From Rhodospirillaceae bacterium (GTDB taxonomy: Bacteria > Pseudomonadota > Alphaproteobacteria > Micavibrionales > UBA2020): DNA of 15,786 nucleotides. The notes below the pieces were generated by a model. The model was not told the origin of the DNA and did not search any database. It saw nothing but the letters and a program-made list of their open reading frames with translations. The stretch's first letter is position 1, and each line of letters starts with the position of its first letter. The stretch spans positions 1-15,786 of the forward strand of contig DQGU01000248.1 in assembly GCA_003524565.1 (NCBI GenBank). Direction: 5' to 3'. This document shows positions 6,339-14,029 of this stretch, piece by piece. The translations under genes were made by a program, and so were the position numbers.

Positions 6339-7079
6339 ATGACCCCCATCATTCTCGATACCGCGGTCATCATCGTCATTCTGCTTTCGGTCATCGTCGC
6401 GTTTTTCCGCGGCTTCGTCAAAGAAGTGCTGACCATCGTCAACCTCATCGGTGCGGCGGCGGCGGCATGGTACCTGGGCGGGCAATTCGCGCCGGCCTTC
6501 CAGAAATGGATGGGCGCGGGCGACGTCGCCGCAGGGGAAAAGCCGCATAAAGTCCTCGGCCTTGTGCCGCCGGAAGTTGCGGGCACGTTCCTGTCCTACT
6601 TTGCCGTCTTTTTTGTGACGCTGATTATTCTTGCCCTTGCCGGCATGGCGATTTCGGGCAGCGTGAAAGCGATGGGTCTTGGCCCGCTTGATAAATTCCT
6701 CGGCATGGTTTTCGGCGCGCTGCGCGGTTTCCTGCTGGTTTTGCTGATGTACGCCCCCTTCGCGCATTTCATGCCGCCGGACAAGGAAAAATACCCGCAA
6801 TGGGCGGAAGAATCCATCAGCTTCGGCATGCTTGATTCCAGCTACCGCTGGGTCAAAGACACCTTCGGCGACAAGGAAGCCGCCGCAGACACGCCCGAGG
6901 GCAAAGAGGAAGAAGGCCCCCTCGGCCGCCGCCTGAAGAAAATGGGCGACGACATCATGCGCGAACAGGAAAAGAAAGCCGCAGAGCCGCAGCAAGGCGC
7001 ACTGGAGCGTTATGAAGACGTGCAGCAGGACGTTACCCGCGAGATTCTTTCCGACGAAGAAAGCCACGCCCGCCCATGA
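6339..7079 (+). CDS. cvpA: CvpA family membrane protein with a long charged tail
   Basis: An inner-membrane protein of the CvpA family (246 residues), named for colicin V production in Escherichia coli and linked to envelope stress tolerance. Hydrophobic segments lie at about 4-23, 30-46, 83-106 and 122-141. The family motifs RGFVKE (24-29) and GPLDKFLG-x4-ALRG (115-130) are clear. Residues after about 174 form a highly charged cytoplasmic tail rich in E, K, D and R, predicted helical, which most relatives lack or have shorter. GGAGG at 6323-6327, inside the end of radA, serves as ribosome binding site. Its stop overlaps the next start as ATGA (7076-7079). Confidence 0.86.
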   Translation: MTPIILDTAVIIVILLSVIVAFFRGFVKEVLTIVNLIGAAAAAWYLGGQFAPAFQKWMGAGDVAAGEKPHKVLGLVPPEVAGTFLSYFAVFFVTLIILALAGMAISGSVKAMGLGPLDKFLGMVFGALRGFLLVLLMYAPFAHFMPPDKEKYPQWAEESISFGMLDSSYRWVKDTFGDKEAAADTPEGKEEEGPLGRRLKKMGDDIMREQEKKAAEPQQGALERYEDVQQDVTREILSDEESHARP

Positions 7080-7438
7080 CCCAGAAAAAAACAAAAAAAA
7101 GCGCCAAAAAATCCGGCGGCGGCATCATGCGCTTTTTGATGGTGGTTGCGCTGCTGCTGAGCGCTTTTGCCGCCGCGATAAGCTTTAGCGAGCGCAAGCA
7201 CTGGCCGGAAAAACTGCGCAACGAAGACGCCGTTATCGCGCTTTACCAGACGCGCGACCAGATTATCGACAGCCTTTGGGCGCGCGGCAAGCAGACCATC
7301 GATGTATTGCCGCTGCAAAAGCGCGAAAAAGAACCCATCAACGTCCGCCCCGCCAAGGCAAAGCCGGAGCAAGGGTACAACCCCAAAGACCGCGCAGGGA
7401 TGGACGCCCTGATTGAAAAAGAAGGAGAACTGCCATGA
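7076..7438 (+). CDS. Small single-pass membrane protein between cvpA and an SDR gene
   Basis: This is a hypothetical protein of 120 residues. It has a very basic start (K-rich, 3-13), one membrane segment (about 18-37) and a polar, charged C-terminal part of about 80 residues. The positive-inside rule puts that part in the periplasm. No cleavage site or lipobox is evident. The gene is bound by ATGA overlaps at both ends (7076-7079 and 7435-7438). In many alphaproteobacteria this place between cvpA and the SDR gene is held by purF, and this protein has no resemblance to it. I do not recognise the family; partnership with CvpA is only suggested by position. Confidence 0.75.
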   Translation: MTQKKTKKSAKKSGGGIMRFLMVVALLLSAFAAAISFSERKHWPEKLRNEDAVIALYQTRDQIIDSLWARGKQTIDVLPLQKREKEPINVRPAKAKPEQGYNPKDRAGMDALIEKEGELP

Positions 7439-8166
7439 CCGCCCCCGCCAAAGGAAACACCGGCGGCCGCCTTGATGGCCGCCTTGCCCTTGTTACCGGT
7501 GCATCCCGCGGCCTTGGCGCGGCGGTTGCCGAAGCCTATGCGAGAGAAGGCGCGCATGTGATTTTGCTTGCCCGCACGCAGGGCGCGCTTGAGGAAATCG
7601 ACGACCGTATTCAATCTGCCGGCGGCACGGCGACCCTGCTGCCGTTCGACCTGATGGAGCATAAGAAAATCCCCGCCCTTGGCGCCGCGATTGCGGAGCG
7701 TTTCGGCAAGCTGGATATTCTGACCGCCTGCGCGGCGACACTGGGCGCGCTGTCGCCCGTCGCGCTGTCTGACGCAAAAATCTATGACGAGGTTATGCGC
7801 GTTAATTTCATGGCCAACGTACATTTGCTGCGCAGCCTTGATGCGCTTTTGCGCGGCAGCATCGCAGGCCGCGCGATTTTCGTGACCGACCATACACTGG
7901 GCGAGACCAGCCCGTTCTGGAGCGCTTATCGCGCCAGCAAAGCCGCACTCGAGGTTATGGCCGCGACTTATGCGCAGGAGGTGTCGTTCAGCCCGCTGCG
8001 CGTCAATGTCGTGAACCCGGGACCGCTGCGCACGGAACTTCGCGCTGGCGCTTTCCCTGGTGAAAACACGTCCCTGCTGACGCCGCCCGAAGACGTGACC
8101 GAGATATTCGTGCGCCTCGCCGCCGAGGATTGCAGCGAGACCGGCCGCATCCATGCTGCCGCATGA
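7435..8166 (+). CDS. Short-chain dehydrogenase/reductase with altered active site
   Basis: A 243-residue SDR-family protein, predicted to have a cytoplasmic Rossmann fold. The nucleotide motif TGASRGLG is at 21-28, the structural Asn N124 is present, and the Tyr-Lys pair is Y165-x3-K169 (YRASK), with PG at 195-196. Two positions depart from the family: the NNAG-type motif reads ACAA (98-101), and the catalytic serine, expected 13 residues before the Tyr, is Asp 152 (VTDHT). It most resembles the SDR that follows cvpA-purF in alphaproteobacteria, whose substrate is unknown to me. AAGGAG at 7422-7427 precedes the start, and the stop overlaps the next gene as ATGA. Reduced or changed activity is an inference. 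Confidence 0.85.
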   Translation: MTAPAKGNTGGRLDGRLALVTGASRGLGAAVAEAYAREGAHVILLARTQGALEEIDDRIQSAGGTATLLPFDLMEHKKIPALGAAIAERFGKLDILTACAATLGALSPVALSDAKIYDEVMRVNFMANVHLLRSLDALLRGSIAGRAIFVTDHTLGETSPFWSAYRASKAALEVMAATYAQEVSFSPLRVNVVNPGPLRTELRAGAFPGENTSLLTPPEDVTEIFVRLAAEDCSETGRIHAAA

Positions 8167-9125
8167 ATACGCCAAACCCCCATCTGCACGGTAATAACAA
8201 AAAGCTTCAGCTGGAGCTGAAACTGAAACGCATGGCGACAACCGCCAGCATTTCGGTTGCGACCATTTTGATTATCACCAAGGTCACCGCCTTTCTGATG
8301 ACCAATTCGGTAAGCCTTTTGTCGTCGCTGATGGATTCGTTTTTCGATTTGCTGGCGTCGCTGGTGACTTTGCTGGGTGTTATCCATGCCGCAAGCCCCG
8401 CCGACGAAGACCACCGTTATGGCCACGGCAAGCTGGAAGCGCTGGCCGCACTGGCGCAGTCGATTTTCGTTTTCGGCTCGTCGATGTTTTTGATGGTCGA
8501 ATCTGCCCGCCGCGTGCTGACGCCAGAGCCCGTCAAGGACGCCGACGTCGGCATCATCGTCATGCTGCTGTCGGTCATTCTGACGGCCTGCCTGATTACG
8601 TTCCAGCGCTATGTGGTCAAAAAAACAAAATCCGTCGCCATTTCCGCCGACCGTTTGCACTACACGGGCGACTTGATGACCAACACCGCCGTCATTGCCG
8701 CGCTGCTTTTGGCGAAATATACGCAGTGGCCGTATTTCGACCCGCTGTTCGCGGTGCTTATCGCGGCCGTTTTGCTGCGGGGCGCCTGGGGCATTCTGAT
8801 TTCATCGGCAGACATCCTGATGGACAAGGAACTGCCCGAAGAAGACCGCAAGAAAATCGAGGAAATCGCCACCGCCCATCCGCATGTGGTTTCCATCCAC
8901 GACCTGCGCACGCGCAGCACGGGCAATCACCTGTTTATCGAATTCCATGTCGAAATGGATGGCGAGATGTCGCTGAACCGCGCACATGACATCACGGAAG
9001 AGCTGGAGAAAAAACTCTATGCCGCCTTCCCCAAAGCGGAAATCCTGATGCATCAGGAACCGGCAGGCATAGACGACCACCGCCTCGACCACCGTATTCA
9101 AACAGCGCCCGCGGGCGGGAAATAG
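8163..9125 (+). CDS. Cation diffusion facilitator family efflux protein, FieF-like
   Basis: This 320-residue inner-membrane antiporter of the CDF family exports divalent metal ions in exchange for protons. The transport-site residues match the FieF type: D58-x3-D62 (DSFFD) in the second helix and H166-x3-D170 (HYTGD) in the fifth. The HYTGD form suits iron or zinc rather than manganese. Six hydrophobic helices are followed by a cytoplasmic domain (about 222-305) with H-rich positions typical of the dimer metal sites. I place the start at ATG 8163, which overlaps the SDR stop as ATGA. The open frame extends to a TTG at 8130, but that part lies inside the SDR gene and is not family-like. It ends 18 bases from the convergent der stop. 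Confidence 0.9.
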   Translation: MNTPNPHLHGNNKKLQLELKLKRMATTASISVATILIITKVTAFLMTNSVSLLSSLMDSFFDLLASLVTLLGVIHAASPADEDHRYGHGKLEALAALAQSIFVFGSSMFLMVESARRVLTPEPVKDADVGIIVMLLSVILTACLITFQRYVVKKTKSVAISADRLHYTGDLMTNTAVIAALLLAKYTQWPYFDPLFAVLIAAVLLRGAWGILISSADILMDKELPEEDRKKIEEIATAHPHVVSIHDLRTRSTGNHLFIEFHVEMDGEMSLNRAHDITEELEKKLYAAFPKAEILMHQEPAGIDDHRLDHRIQTAPAGGK

Positions 9126-9143
9126 CCTAAAGAAAAAAGCGAA

Positions 9144-10583
9144 TTAATCCGCGTAGGGGTTGCGGCTGGTCTTGATAATCAAACGCACCGGCGTTGCGGG
9201 CATTTCGAAATCGCGGCGCAGACCGTTTATCAAATAACGCTGGTGCGTTTCCGGATAATCGTCGGGGCGCGAAACCCAGATGGCAAAGGTCGGCGGGCGC
9301 GCCTTGATTTGCGTCATGTAGCGCAGACGGTTCTGGCGGCCGTTGACCAACGGCGCGGGGTTTTGCGATTCCATGATGCGCAGCCAGCGGTTAAGCTTGC
9401 CCGTGCCGATGCGGTGGTTCCAGAGGTTATAAGTATCCAGAACCGCCTGCAGAACCTTCTCCACGCGCTGCCCCTTGATGGCCGAAACCGTCACGATGGG
9501 AATATCGCGCACCTGCGCCAGCTGGGTTGCCAGCTGATGTTTCAGTTCTTCCAGCGTGGCTTCTTTTTCTTTGACCAAGTCCCATTTGTTGACAACGATC
9601 ACCATGGCGCGGCCTTCGTCGATGATATGTCCGGCGATGGTCAAGTCCTGCTTTTCAAACAGGGTTTCGCCATCAAGCACCATGACAACCACCTGCGCAA
9701 GGCGAATAGCGCGCAGCGTATCGTCCACGGCCATGCGCTCGATATAGTTCACCACCTTGGCCTTGCGGCGCAGACCCGCCGTATCGACGAGACGCAGCGG
9801 ACGCCCGCCAAATTCGAAATCGACGTGAATGGCGTCGCGTGTGATGCCCGCTTCGGGGCCGGTCATCGCGCGCTCTTCGCCCAAAATGGCGTTGAGCAGC
9901 GTCGATTTACCCACGTTGGGGCGCCCCGCAATCGCGATTTTGATGGGCTTCGAGAGGTCTTCTTCCGGCACTTCCTCGTCGCCGAAGCCCGTTTCGTCCC
10001 CTTCGTGATATTTCTGGAACAAAACTTCGACGTCTTCTTCGGCGTCTTCCTGCGCTTGCGCGGCGAAGCGGGCGGCTTTAGCTTCCGCCTCTTCCACCAT
10101 CGGCTTCAGAAGGGTGTAAAGCTCTTCCATGCCAAGCCCGTGTTCGGCGGAAATGGCGATAGGCTCGCCAAGGCCCAGCTCATAGGCTTCGTAAAGCCCT
10201 TCCGCGCCGGCGCGGCTTTCACATTTGTTCACGACCAGCGCGCTCGGGATATTCTGGCGGCGCAGCCAGTCGGCGAAATGCCTGTCCATCGGCGTGATGC
10301 CCGTGCGCGCATCCACAACCAGCAAAGCCATATCGGCGCGGGCAAGCGCGCGTTCCGTCTGCTGGCGCATACGGCCCTGGATAGACGCGTCAAAACTTTC
10401 TTCCAGTCCGGCGGTGTCGATAACGCGGAAATTGAGCCCCATCAGATGCGCCTCCGCCTCGCGCCAATCGCGCGTGAGACCGGGGGTATCGTGCACCAGC
10501 GCGAGTTTCTTCCCCGCCAGCCGGTTAAACAACGTCGATTTGCCGACGTTGGGGCGGCCGATAATCGCAAGGGAGAAAGTCAT
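9144..10583 (-). CDS. der: Ribosome biogenesis double GTPase Der (EngA)
   Basis: A 479-residue essential GTPase with two tandem G domains that acts in late 50S subunit assembly. Domain 1 has GRPNVGKS (9-16), DTAG (56-59) and NKCE (119-122). Domain 2 has GRPNVGKS (220-227), DTAG (267-270) and NKWD (332-335). A KH-like RNA-binding domain fills about 375-479. The linker between the G domains (about 176-212) is long and strongly acidic. All GTPase motifs are intact. The gene follows bamB by 27 bases on the same strand, an order also common in gammaproteobacteria. The ribosome binding site is weak. Confidence 0.97.
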   Translation of the reverse strand: MTFSLAIIGRPNVGKSTLFNRLAGKKLALVHDTPGLTRDWREAEAHLMGLNFRVIDTAGLEESFDASIQGRMRQQTERALARADMALLVVDARTGITPMDRHFADWLRRQNIPSALVVNKCESRAGAEGLYEAYELGLGEPIAISAEHGLGMEELYTLLKPMVEEAEAKAARFAAQAQEDAEEDVEVLFQKYHEGDETGFGDEEVPEEDLSKPIKIAIAGRPNVGKSTLLNAILGEERAMTGPEAGITRDAIHVDFEFGGRPLRLVDTAGLRRKAKVVNYIERMAVDDTLRAIRLAQVVVMVLDGETLFEKQDLTIAGHIIDEGRAMVIVVNKWDLVKEKEATLEELKHQLATQLAQVRDIPIVTVSAIKGQRVEKVLQAVLDTYNLWNHRIGTGKLNRWLRIMESQNPAPLVNGRQNRLRYMTQIKARPPTFAIWVSRPDDYPETHQRYLINGLRRDFEMPATPVRLIIKTSRNPYAD

Positions 10584-10610
10584 GATGCGGGTATTCCGTT
10601 TCTTCAGTTA

Positions 10611-11957
10611 TCAGCGCCACGCGCTGAGGGTACCGTTTTGCGACAGCACAATCATCGTGCCGCCCGCAACCACGGGCGCCATCAGCGTTTCGGCGGGCAG
10701 GTTATGCGTGGCCAGCACACTGCCGTCAAGCGGGCTCAGCTCCAGCATATCGCGGTTGCTGCCCGTGACGACAAGACGGTCACCCGCCAGAATGGGGCCC
10801 GCCCAGACGACAGGCTCGCTATGTTTTTTATCCGCCCAGCGCGGCAGGTCGGCGACCCAGCGCACTTCACCCGTCGCGCGTTTAACGGCAACAACCTGCT
10901 GTTCGGCGGATACGGCGAAAACCGTATCGCCCGCCACCCACGGCATTTCAGCGCTGCCGATTTCACGCTGCCAGCGGCGCTGGCCGGTCACCTGGTCAAG
11001 CGCGACCATGCGGCCGCTATAGCTGACGGCAAAAACCATACCGCGGTCGATAACCGGCAAACCGCGCACATCGGCAATCGCCGAAAGCGAGCCGCCGCGG
11101 CGCACCGCAGACAGGTTATCCTGCCACACGACCTGCCCGTTTTCGGGGCGCAGGCCGAACAATTCGCCCGAAGACAGCGGCAAAACGACCAGCGTTTCAT
11201 CCGCCGCGACAGACGCGGAGCCGAGCAGGTTCGTCGCCTCGCTCACGCCCGTATATTGCCAGAGCAAAAGACCGTCCGCCGCGCCGTAAACCATCAGGCG
11301 GTTATCCAGCGTCACGACATAAACGCGACCATCCATGACCGTCGGGGCGGTACGCGCGGGCGCGGGCAAAACCGCGCGCCAGATGTCGCCGCCGCTCGCG
11401 GGGTCGATGGCCATCAGGTGTTTGTATCCGGCCGTGACGTACAACTTGCCTTCGTGCCAGGCAAGGCCGCCGCCGACGGCGCCGCTATTGCCCTCGCCGC
11501 GCGGCACGACGGACTGGCGCCACAGGCGCTTGCCGTTTTCAAGCGCAAAGGCGCTGAGCTGGCCTTCGGTATCCAGCGTGAAGACGCGGTCTTCCGCCAC
11601 GACGGGAATAGCCGTGAGCGGCGTGCGTTTATCGCCGCCGGCGCCGATAGATTCGCTCCAGATTTTTTTAAAGCCACGCGCCAGCGCAACGTGCGTCATG
11701 GCATGGTTGGGATAGCCGCCTGCTTGCGGCCAGAATTTATTATCCCAGATTTCGGGCAGGGCGATGTCTTCCGCCTCCAGCGCCGGATTAGGCACAAGGT
11801 CTTTTTGCAGCTGCAAAATCGACAGACGCTCGCCCGGCAGCGGCGGGTCTTTGTCGGTGCCGAAAAACTTTTCCGCGCTTTCGCAGCCGCCCAGCAGCAA
11901 AACGCCGGCCAATGCGCAGGCGATGGAAAGGGAGGAGAAAGAGCGACGCGTTCTCAT
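10611..11957 (-). CDS. bamB: Outer membrane assembly lipoprotein BamB (PQQ-like beta-propeller)
   Basis: This 448-residue lipoprotein is part of the BAM complex that folds beta-barrel proteins into the outer membrane. A basic N-terminus and hydrophobic stretch lead to a lipobox, LGGC, with the acylated Cys at residue 25; the next residues are Glu-Ser rather than Asp, which favours outer-membrane sorting. The rest is a series of about seven or eight beta-propeller blades, each with a G/D-x-(L/V) strand pattern and a closing G-x3-W such as GKRLW, GDIW, GQVVW, GQRRW and GEVRW. ATG 11957 overlaps the stop of the upstream TPR-like gene as ATGA, and der follows, so the three form one unit. Confidence 0.93.
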   Translation of the reverse strand: MRTRRSFSSLSIACALAGVLLLGGCESAEKFFGTDKDPPLPGERLSILQLQKDLVPNPALEAEDIALPEIWDNKFWPQAGGYPNHAMTHVALARGFKKIWSESIGAGGDKRTPLTAIPVVAEDRVFTLDTEGQLSAFALENGKRLWRQSVVPRGEGNSGAVGGGLAWHEGKLYVTAGYKHLMAIDPASGGDIWRAVLPAPARTAPTVMDGRVYVVTLDNRLMVYGAADGLLLWQYTGVSEATNLLGSASVAADETLVVLPLSSGELFGLRPENGQVVWQDNLSAVRRGGSLSAIADVRGLPVIDRGMVFAVSYSGRMVALDQVTGQRRWQREIGSAEMPWVAGDTVFAVSAEQQVVAVKRATGEVRWVADLPRWADKKHSEPVVWAGPILAGDRLVVTGSNRDMLELSPLDGSVLATHNLPAETLMAPVVAGGTMIVLSQNGTLSAWR

Positions 11958-12607
11958 CCGCGCCCCGCTTCGCCGCCGGCGGATTGCATGTAAAGACCGC
12001 GCAGCGTGGTGGCGCGCGCGCGCACTTCGTCCGGCACGTCGGTCGCGCCGGTGATGACGCCCAGCGTATCAACAGCTTCTTTCATCTTGCCTTCGCGGGC
12101 ATACAAAAGCGCCTCAAGTTCCAGCGCGGAGTAGCGCCAGACGCTTTTCGGCGACACCAGCGGTTTCAACGCCGCATGCAGTTTTTGCGCATCGCCCGTA
12201 TCAAGGCGGTGGCTGACCGCCAGCAAAGCCGCGAGGTCGCGGTACATCGCATCCAGCCCGCGTTTGGACGCGATGCCGTCATAAACCGCGGCGGCCTGTT
12301 CGCTTTCGCCTTTTTGCGCGTGGATGGCCGCCGTCACAAAACCCGCCAGCGCGCCATGCGCGCCTTTGCCGCTATCGGAAAGTTTTTTGAGCGCCGCTTC
12401 ATCCGCGCTGTCCATCGCACTGAAAAGCTCGTACGTCGCCTGCGCGTCGCGGTTCAGGGTATGCTGGCGCCAATAGCTGAGCGCGGCCGTCATGACGATA
12501 GCCAGAACGATGCCCCCGATAATCCATGCGCGGTTTTCAACCCAGAAGGATTGCAGGCGCGCCTGGCGCATATCGTCTTCGATTTGTCTCATTACATCGT
12601 CGGACAT
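11954..12607 (-). CDS. YfgM-like membrane-anchored TPR protein
   Basis: This 217-residue protein has one N-terminal membrane anchor (about 28-46) after a short charged cytoplasmic segment. A large helical periplasmic part of tetratricopeptide character follows, with alternating small and large residues such as ALAGFVTAAIHAQKG. It matches the YfgM/Ancillary SecYEG translocon subunit family, which hands secreted proteins to periplasmic chaperones. yfgM-bamB-der is also the enteric order. I place the start at ATG 12607 (MSDDVMRQIEDDMRQARL), preceded by AGGA. The frame is open to 12682, but that upstream part is not family-like. It is the first gene of the bamB-der unit. Confidence 0.82.
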   Translation of the reverse strand: MSDDVMRQIEDDMRQARLQSFWVENRAWIIGGIVLAIVMTAALSYWRQHTLNRDAQATYELFSAMDSADEAALKKLSDSGKGAHGALAGFVTAAIHAQKGESEQAAAVYDGIASKRGLDAMYRDLAALLAVSHRLDTGDAQKLHAALKPLVSPKSVWRYSALELEALLYAREGKMKEAVDTLGVITGATDVPDEVRARATTLRGLYMQSAGGEAGRG

Positions 12608-12739
12608 CGGAAATCCTGTCTGTTTGTTCTCATATCTTTGAAATGCCGCCCTAAAATTGACCCAAAGCCCCCGCGCGGTCAAGGAAAACCCCGTACATTT
12701 AGGCTTTTAAACCGCGTCCTTTGTTTTCATAACGCAGGG

Positions 12740-12768
12740 TTGACGCCCCAAAGAGCGGATGATATGAC
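12740..12768 (+). promoter_or_regulatory. Candidate promoter for the rightward ankyrin gene
   Basis: TTGACG (12740-12745) and TATGAC (12763-12768) are spaced by 17 bases, about 80 bases before the ATG at 12847. It sits in the 239-base divergent gap (12608-12846), which otherwise holds only a weak leftward TTGACC box at 12682-12677. Confidence 0.45.
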
Positions 12769-12846
12769 GAAAGGCATTATTTAAACAGGTTTGAATCGCG
12801 CGCAGCGCCCCCAAGGCGCCGCCGCCCGCAGCAGGAGTAAAATCCC

Positions 12847-13434
12847 ATGGCCTCTTTCCGCGACATTTTCCGCCGCGCCAGCGAAGCCGAAAAAGCGCAG
12901 AAGCGCATGGACGCCGCCAACAAGGTCAACCTGCGCGGCACCAACGACCTGTTCCGCGCCATCGAACGCGGCGCGCATAGCGAAGTCATAAAGCTTATCG
13001 AAGACGGCGCCGATGTGAACGGCCGCAGCAAAACGCAGGGCATGGTGTCCAACATGATGTTCCGCGTGCCCTATGCCGCAGGTTCTACCCCGCTGCATGC
13101 GGCGGCGCTGCTGGGACATTTCGACATCGCCGATACGCTTTTGAAATACGGGGCGGAGCCGACGGTGCGCAACAACGAAGGCCACACCGCGCTTGACTAC
13201 GCCCTGATGAGCCACGCGTGGTGCGAGGAAAGCCTTGCCAAAAAACGCCAGTCCAGCCTGACGCTGGAGCGTTTCGTCGTTGCCGCGGCCGACAAAGTAA
13301 ATATTTACCAGCGCACCATCAGCCTTTTGCTTGCCCGCAGCGGCAAGCCCGGCCTGCTGGAGCTGCCGGAAAAATTCAAGGACATGCTGCCCAAACGCCG
13401 CAAACCCGCGCAGGATGACAAGCCGGGGCTTTGA
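12847..13434 (+). CDS. Ankyrin repeat protein (195 residues)
   Basis: A small protein built around two to three ankyrin repeats. A degenerate first repeat spans about 31-60 (LFRAIERGAHSEVIKLI, then GADVN), and a canonical one lies at about 79-109 (GSTPLHAAALLGHFDIADTL, then GAEP). A third start is seen at about 111-120 (EGHTALDYAL). The repeat region is flanked by a charged N-terminal helix and a basic C-terminal tail (about 174-195). There is no signal peptide or membrane segment, so it is probably cytoplasmic and binds a protein partner. ATG 12847 has AGGAG at 12833-12837. It converges on the leftward ankyrin genes with 33 bases between stop codons. The partner and process are unknown. Confidence 0.85.
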   Translation: MASFRDIFRRASEAEKAQKRMDAANKVNLRGTNDLFRAIERGAHSEVIKLIEDGADVNGRSKTQGMVSNMMFRVPYAAGSTPLHAAALLGHFDIADTLLKYGAEPTVRNNEGHTALDYALMSHAWCEESLAKKRQSSLTLERFVVAAADKVNIYQRTISLLLARSGKPGLLELPEKFKDMLPKRRKPAQDDKPGL

Positions 13435-13467
13435 TGGCCGCAGGACTACGAAAACATTCCGGATTTT

Positions 13468-14013
13468 TTATTTAGGCGAAGCCCCGCCGCGTTTTGCCCG
13501 CGGCGGCAGGCGGTAGGCATCAGCGCCGAGAGCGTCTATATGCGCCGTCAAAATCTCGCGTGCGCTTTCGGCGAAATCATGCTGCACGTTTTCGCCGCCC
13601 GCCGCGGGCGCATTGCCTGCGGCTGGCGACATTTCATTTTCGTCTTCTTCCGCGTCAATGCCGCCATCGCTGGCGTCATCGTCAAACCCGCCCGTCAAAT
13701 CGTCTTCGTCATGGCGGCGCGCGCCTTGGCTGCGCAGATATTTTGCGGCGGCATCGCGGTCTTCGAATATCGCGGTATCCAGCGGGAAATCGCCGCGCCT
13801 GTCGGGCACGTTCAGCTTTGCCCCGCCGCCCACCAGCGCCTTTATCATCAGCATATCGCCCTGAATGACCGCTTCGTGCAGCGGCGTGATGTCGGGGCGG
13901 CGAGCGGCGATATTGGGGCTATAGCCCGCATCCAGCAGCGCGCGCACCGCGCCCACGCTACCCGATTGCACGGCTTTCAGAAATTCCCGTTCTTTTGCGC
14001 TGAGGCCTGACAT
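13468..14013 (-). CDS. Ankyrin repeat protein with an acidic linker
   Basis: This is a 181-residue protein with an N-terminal ankyrin block of two canonical repeats plus a partial third: about 8-38 (FLKAVQSGSVGAVRALLDAG), 41-71 (DITPLHEAVIQGDMLMIKAL) and 73-98 (GDFPLDTAIF). A strongly acidic, probably disordered stretch follows at 101-127, then a helical C-terminal segment. I place the start at ATG 14013 (MSGLSAKERE). The frame is open back to 14199, but that part overlaps the upstream gene and has unrelated composition. The start is 16 bases after the upstream stop with no visible Shine-Dalgarno sequence, so translation may be coupled to that gene. No function is recognised. Confidence 0.8.
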   Translation of the reverse strand: MSGLSAKEREFLKAVQSGSVGAVRALLDAGYSPNIAARRPDITPLHEAVIQGDMLMIKALVGGGAKLNVPDRRGDFPLDTAIFEDRDAAAKYLRSQGARRHDEDDLTGGFDDDASDGGIDAEEDENEMSPAAGNAPAAGGENVQHDFAESAREILTAHIDALGADAYRLPPRAKRGGASPK

Positions 14014-14029
14014 AGGTGTTACGGCGGCG

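Noticed and set aside
9243..11993. A 916-codon open frame on the plus strand, antisense to der and bamB
   Set aside because: It is a shadow: GC-rich codon use on the minus strand leaves few stops opposite. The translation is rich in R, H and Q with no domain, and both genes beneath it have intact family motifs.
13424..13486. CGGGGCTT and AAGCCCCG as a terminator between the convergent ankyrin genes
   Set aside because: The arms lie 47 bases apart, mostly inside coding sequence, with no adjacent T run on either side in the right place. Pairing is probably chance.
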